Shown piece by piece: positions 61,957 through 64,000 of a stretch of DNA of 64,000 bases. Each line of letters opens with the position of its first letter. Position 1 is the first letter of the stretch. Below the pieces are notes generated by a model. The model ran no database searches. It was given only the letters and a program-made list of their open reading frames with translations, and was not told where the DNA came from. The stretch comes from Leptoclinus maculatus. Its lineage: Eukaryota; Chordata; Actinopteri; Perciformes; Stichaeidae. A program made the position numbers and the translations under genes. The stretch spans positions 1,208,332 to 1,272,331 of the forward strand of contig JAVDOI010000039.1 of assembly GCA_032191485.1 (NCBI GenBank). The letters are read 5' to 3'.

Positions 61957-64000
61957 GAACAGCTGTGTAAATCTGTCCCAAGATGTTTGAGAAATTTGTG
62001 TAGAATAAATGAGCTGCTGAGCTAATTAGTTGCTCATCAATCACCAGCTGGTTGACCAAGTGTTTGAACTCCCTGTTGGACCACAGTGTTGTTTCTTCAA
62101 CACATTCCCTGTGTAGAGAGGCCTCGGTGAGTTTATACTGTAGTCTGTGCATTTTGAATCCTGACAGCTCATTACATTTGGAAAATTAAATTGTTTTTGA
62201 CACGTTTGAAGAGCAGTTAACGCAGTCAAACTGAAATGTAGTAATCTGAAGAGCAAGAAGCTTCTGATCCACTGAGGTGTAACGGTTTGGTGCGAGATCG
62301 GTGAAGCAGGAAAAATTCCTTTGCGCTCGCCACAGTGTGATCGAATCCCTCTTCATATTTTACACACGTAGAGGCCTGGCTTCTATTGACACGACTAAAC
62401 TGTAAAGATGTACACAATAATCCAAAACACATGTAAACCTCAGTGGGGATTTCCTAATGTGGACATTTCTCAGCAGGATTATGAATAAATAGCTTTCATT
62501 ACATAAACTGTCGTGTCTCGCTGGGCAGCAGCGAGTCCCACGACCACGAGGATCTGACCACCACAACAATTCTGTATGATTGTTTATAAAATGCAGATGT
62601 CCTTTAACTCCAGGATTACTTAAAGTGCTGAGTCAGCACTCTGTTTCTATGAGCGCAGAATAGAAACACCACCACAAAGGTCACCCGTGTGACACGGATG
62701 ATGGGGTTTTCTCCGGAGCTTCAGTGGATGTCAGGAAAGCCTCGGAATCCTTCACACGTTTGTCTCAAACCAACAGGGAAACAGAATAAGAGTCTCACCG
62801 ATACATCGGCACAGAGGTCTGCTTGAGAATTAATGTGACAAAACCAAAGAAGAAGAAGGCGAGAAACACATTGTGATACAATAACAAAGAAACAATATAA
62901 AGAAAACGTGAGCATAATGTCAGCGTTAGACTGGCTTTTACAAGTAAGCTAGTTGTTGTTTAAGCTAGAAATAACAGTGATAACTGAATACTGTTAACCA
63001 CCAAAGGCCCCACAATACAATATATCACGATACCCAAGTCCCTACATGATCTTATTCATTTAAAACATTTTTTAAAAGATGTTTTATTACCTTTTTTCAA
63101 CTACGAATTATGAGATGTGTCTGTTTCTCACCCTGTTCATCTCACTTCAATCCTTTTTATTGAAGCAAAATTTGTTTTTCAGTCGAGAATTTACAGTTTT
63201 TGAGTTCAGAGCGGTTGAAATTATTTTTGGGACGGTGGCAAAAATCATAGATAGTCTGGATCCTCGTAGACCAGCTGCTATAAATCAAACAACAAAAGGA
63301 TCTGTATCTGACTCTGATCCAAACCACTTTAACACATAACCTATAGTGTATTTTATTAAAACAAGTCCTCATAGGAGACGGGACGTAACTCAAACTCTCC
63401 ACTGCAGGTGTGTCTTGCCTGTGTTAAGATGAATAAACAGAGCGTCTTGTAAATGTGTTAAACAGTTGACGTGAGTGATTTGGGTCCGTTCTGGGATTTT
63501 AATCTGTTTTTCAAAAGACAAATTTATAGGATCTAAAAATCTTCCGCAGCTCCAGAAGGAAAACAAGTAGGAAATGTAGATCTGTGAGAAAGTTCATGGC
63601 AACCAAAACATCCAACATGGAGCGAAAGGACAGGACGAGTTTAACTTCCTGTCCTGTGCACACCTTCTCCTGTCAGCACACACCTTTGAGCAGCACCGAT
63701 ATCTGTGCGTTGAGGAGAGCGGATGTGTCCGAGCGGAGGGTGAAGAAGTGTGAGCGGAGAGAGCGACATGGTGAGTGAGGACTCCATGTTTATTCCTCCG
63801 TGGGGAGACGGCTGTCATTGCTGAATTCCTGTGGATGAAGTATGGCTGCCGATCCCCGCGAGGCCCGGGTAATTCACCGCGATGGGGTCCGACAAGAATC
63901 AGTCCGGCGTGGACGCGACACTTCCACAATAGCGTTGTGTGAGATTTCACACCGGGGGCCCCCCCCCCCGGGGGCCCACGCAGGCGTCCCGCCGAGACAC

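Larger units (their letters stand above)
57878..64000. other. Intergenic stretch to the right edge
   Basis: Two GT microsatellites and otherwise mostly non-repetitive sequence. A balanced segment at 59440-59640 could be conserved noncoding DNA. At the extreme right a C/G homopolymer palindrome (about 63953-63977) may be a sequencing artefact. No gene confirmed. Confidence 0.45.

Overview
The window looks like nuclear DNA from a ray-finned (teleost) fish. Two genes with vertebrate-type GT-AG introns lie head to head, and the surrounding DNA is rich in (CA/GT)n microsatellites, minisatellites and small DNA-transposon remnants. The genes were recognised by reading spliced exons against remembered family sequences; no database search was run.

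Left part, about 0.6-19.5 kb. gdap2 (macro domain plus CRAL-TRIO protein) is on the minus strand. Its first six coding exons are here, about 264 residues with the whole macro domain; the 3' half runs off the left edge. wdr3, the Utp12 subunit of the UTP-B complex of the small-subunit processome, is on the plus strand and complete: 26 coding exons and 941 residues. Their likely untranslated first exons approach each other near 7.68-7.77 kb, which suggests a shared bidirectional promoter. Just downstream, the 3' end of the last wdr3 exon with its 3' UTR is repeated twice more in tandem as decayed copies.

Right part, about 19.5-64 kb. I find no intact protein-coding gene here. The region holds a decayed, intronless copy of a fish ZPLD1-like (zona pellucida domain) gene near 57.2-57.9 kb and a 558-bp internally deleted hAT element with 8-bp target duplications. 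It also has several interspersed repeat families shared with the gene introns, a 46-bp minisatellite of about 20 copies, a roughly 0.94-kb pure polypurine tract, and many long CA tracts, densest at 51.5-55.3 kb.

The most notable points are these. (1) An interspersed repeat carries a CTCF-like motif in three copies with differing orientation. (2) The polypurine tract appears to be an expansion inside an interspersed repeat whose unexpanded copy is present in a gdap2 intron. (3) A terminal-inverted-repeat element family carries an in-frame 39-bp minisatellite whose copy number differs between copies. (4) The wdr3 terminal exon is triplicated. (5) Several splice sites of both genes sit inside (UG)n tracts. 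I saw no CRISPR array, prokaryotic system or viral gene, and no wholly new biological system.
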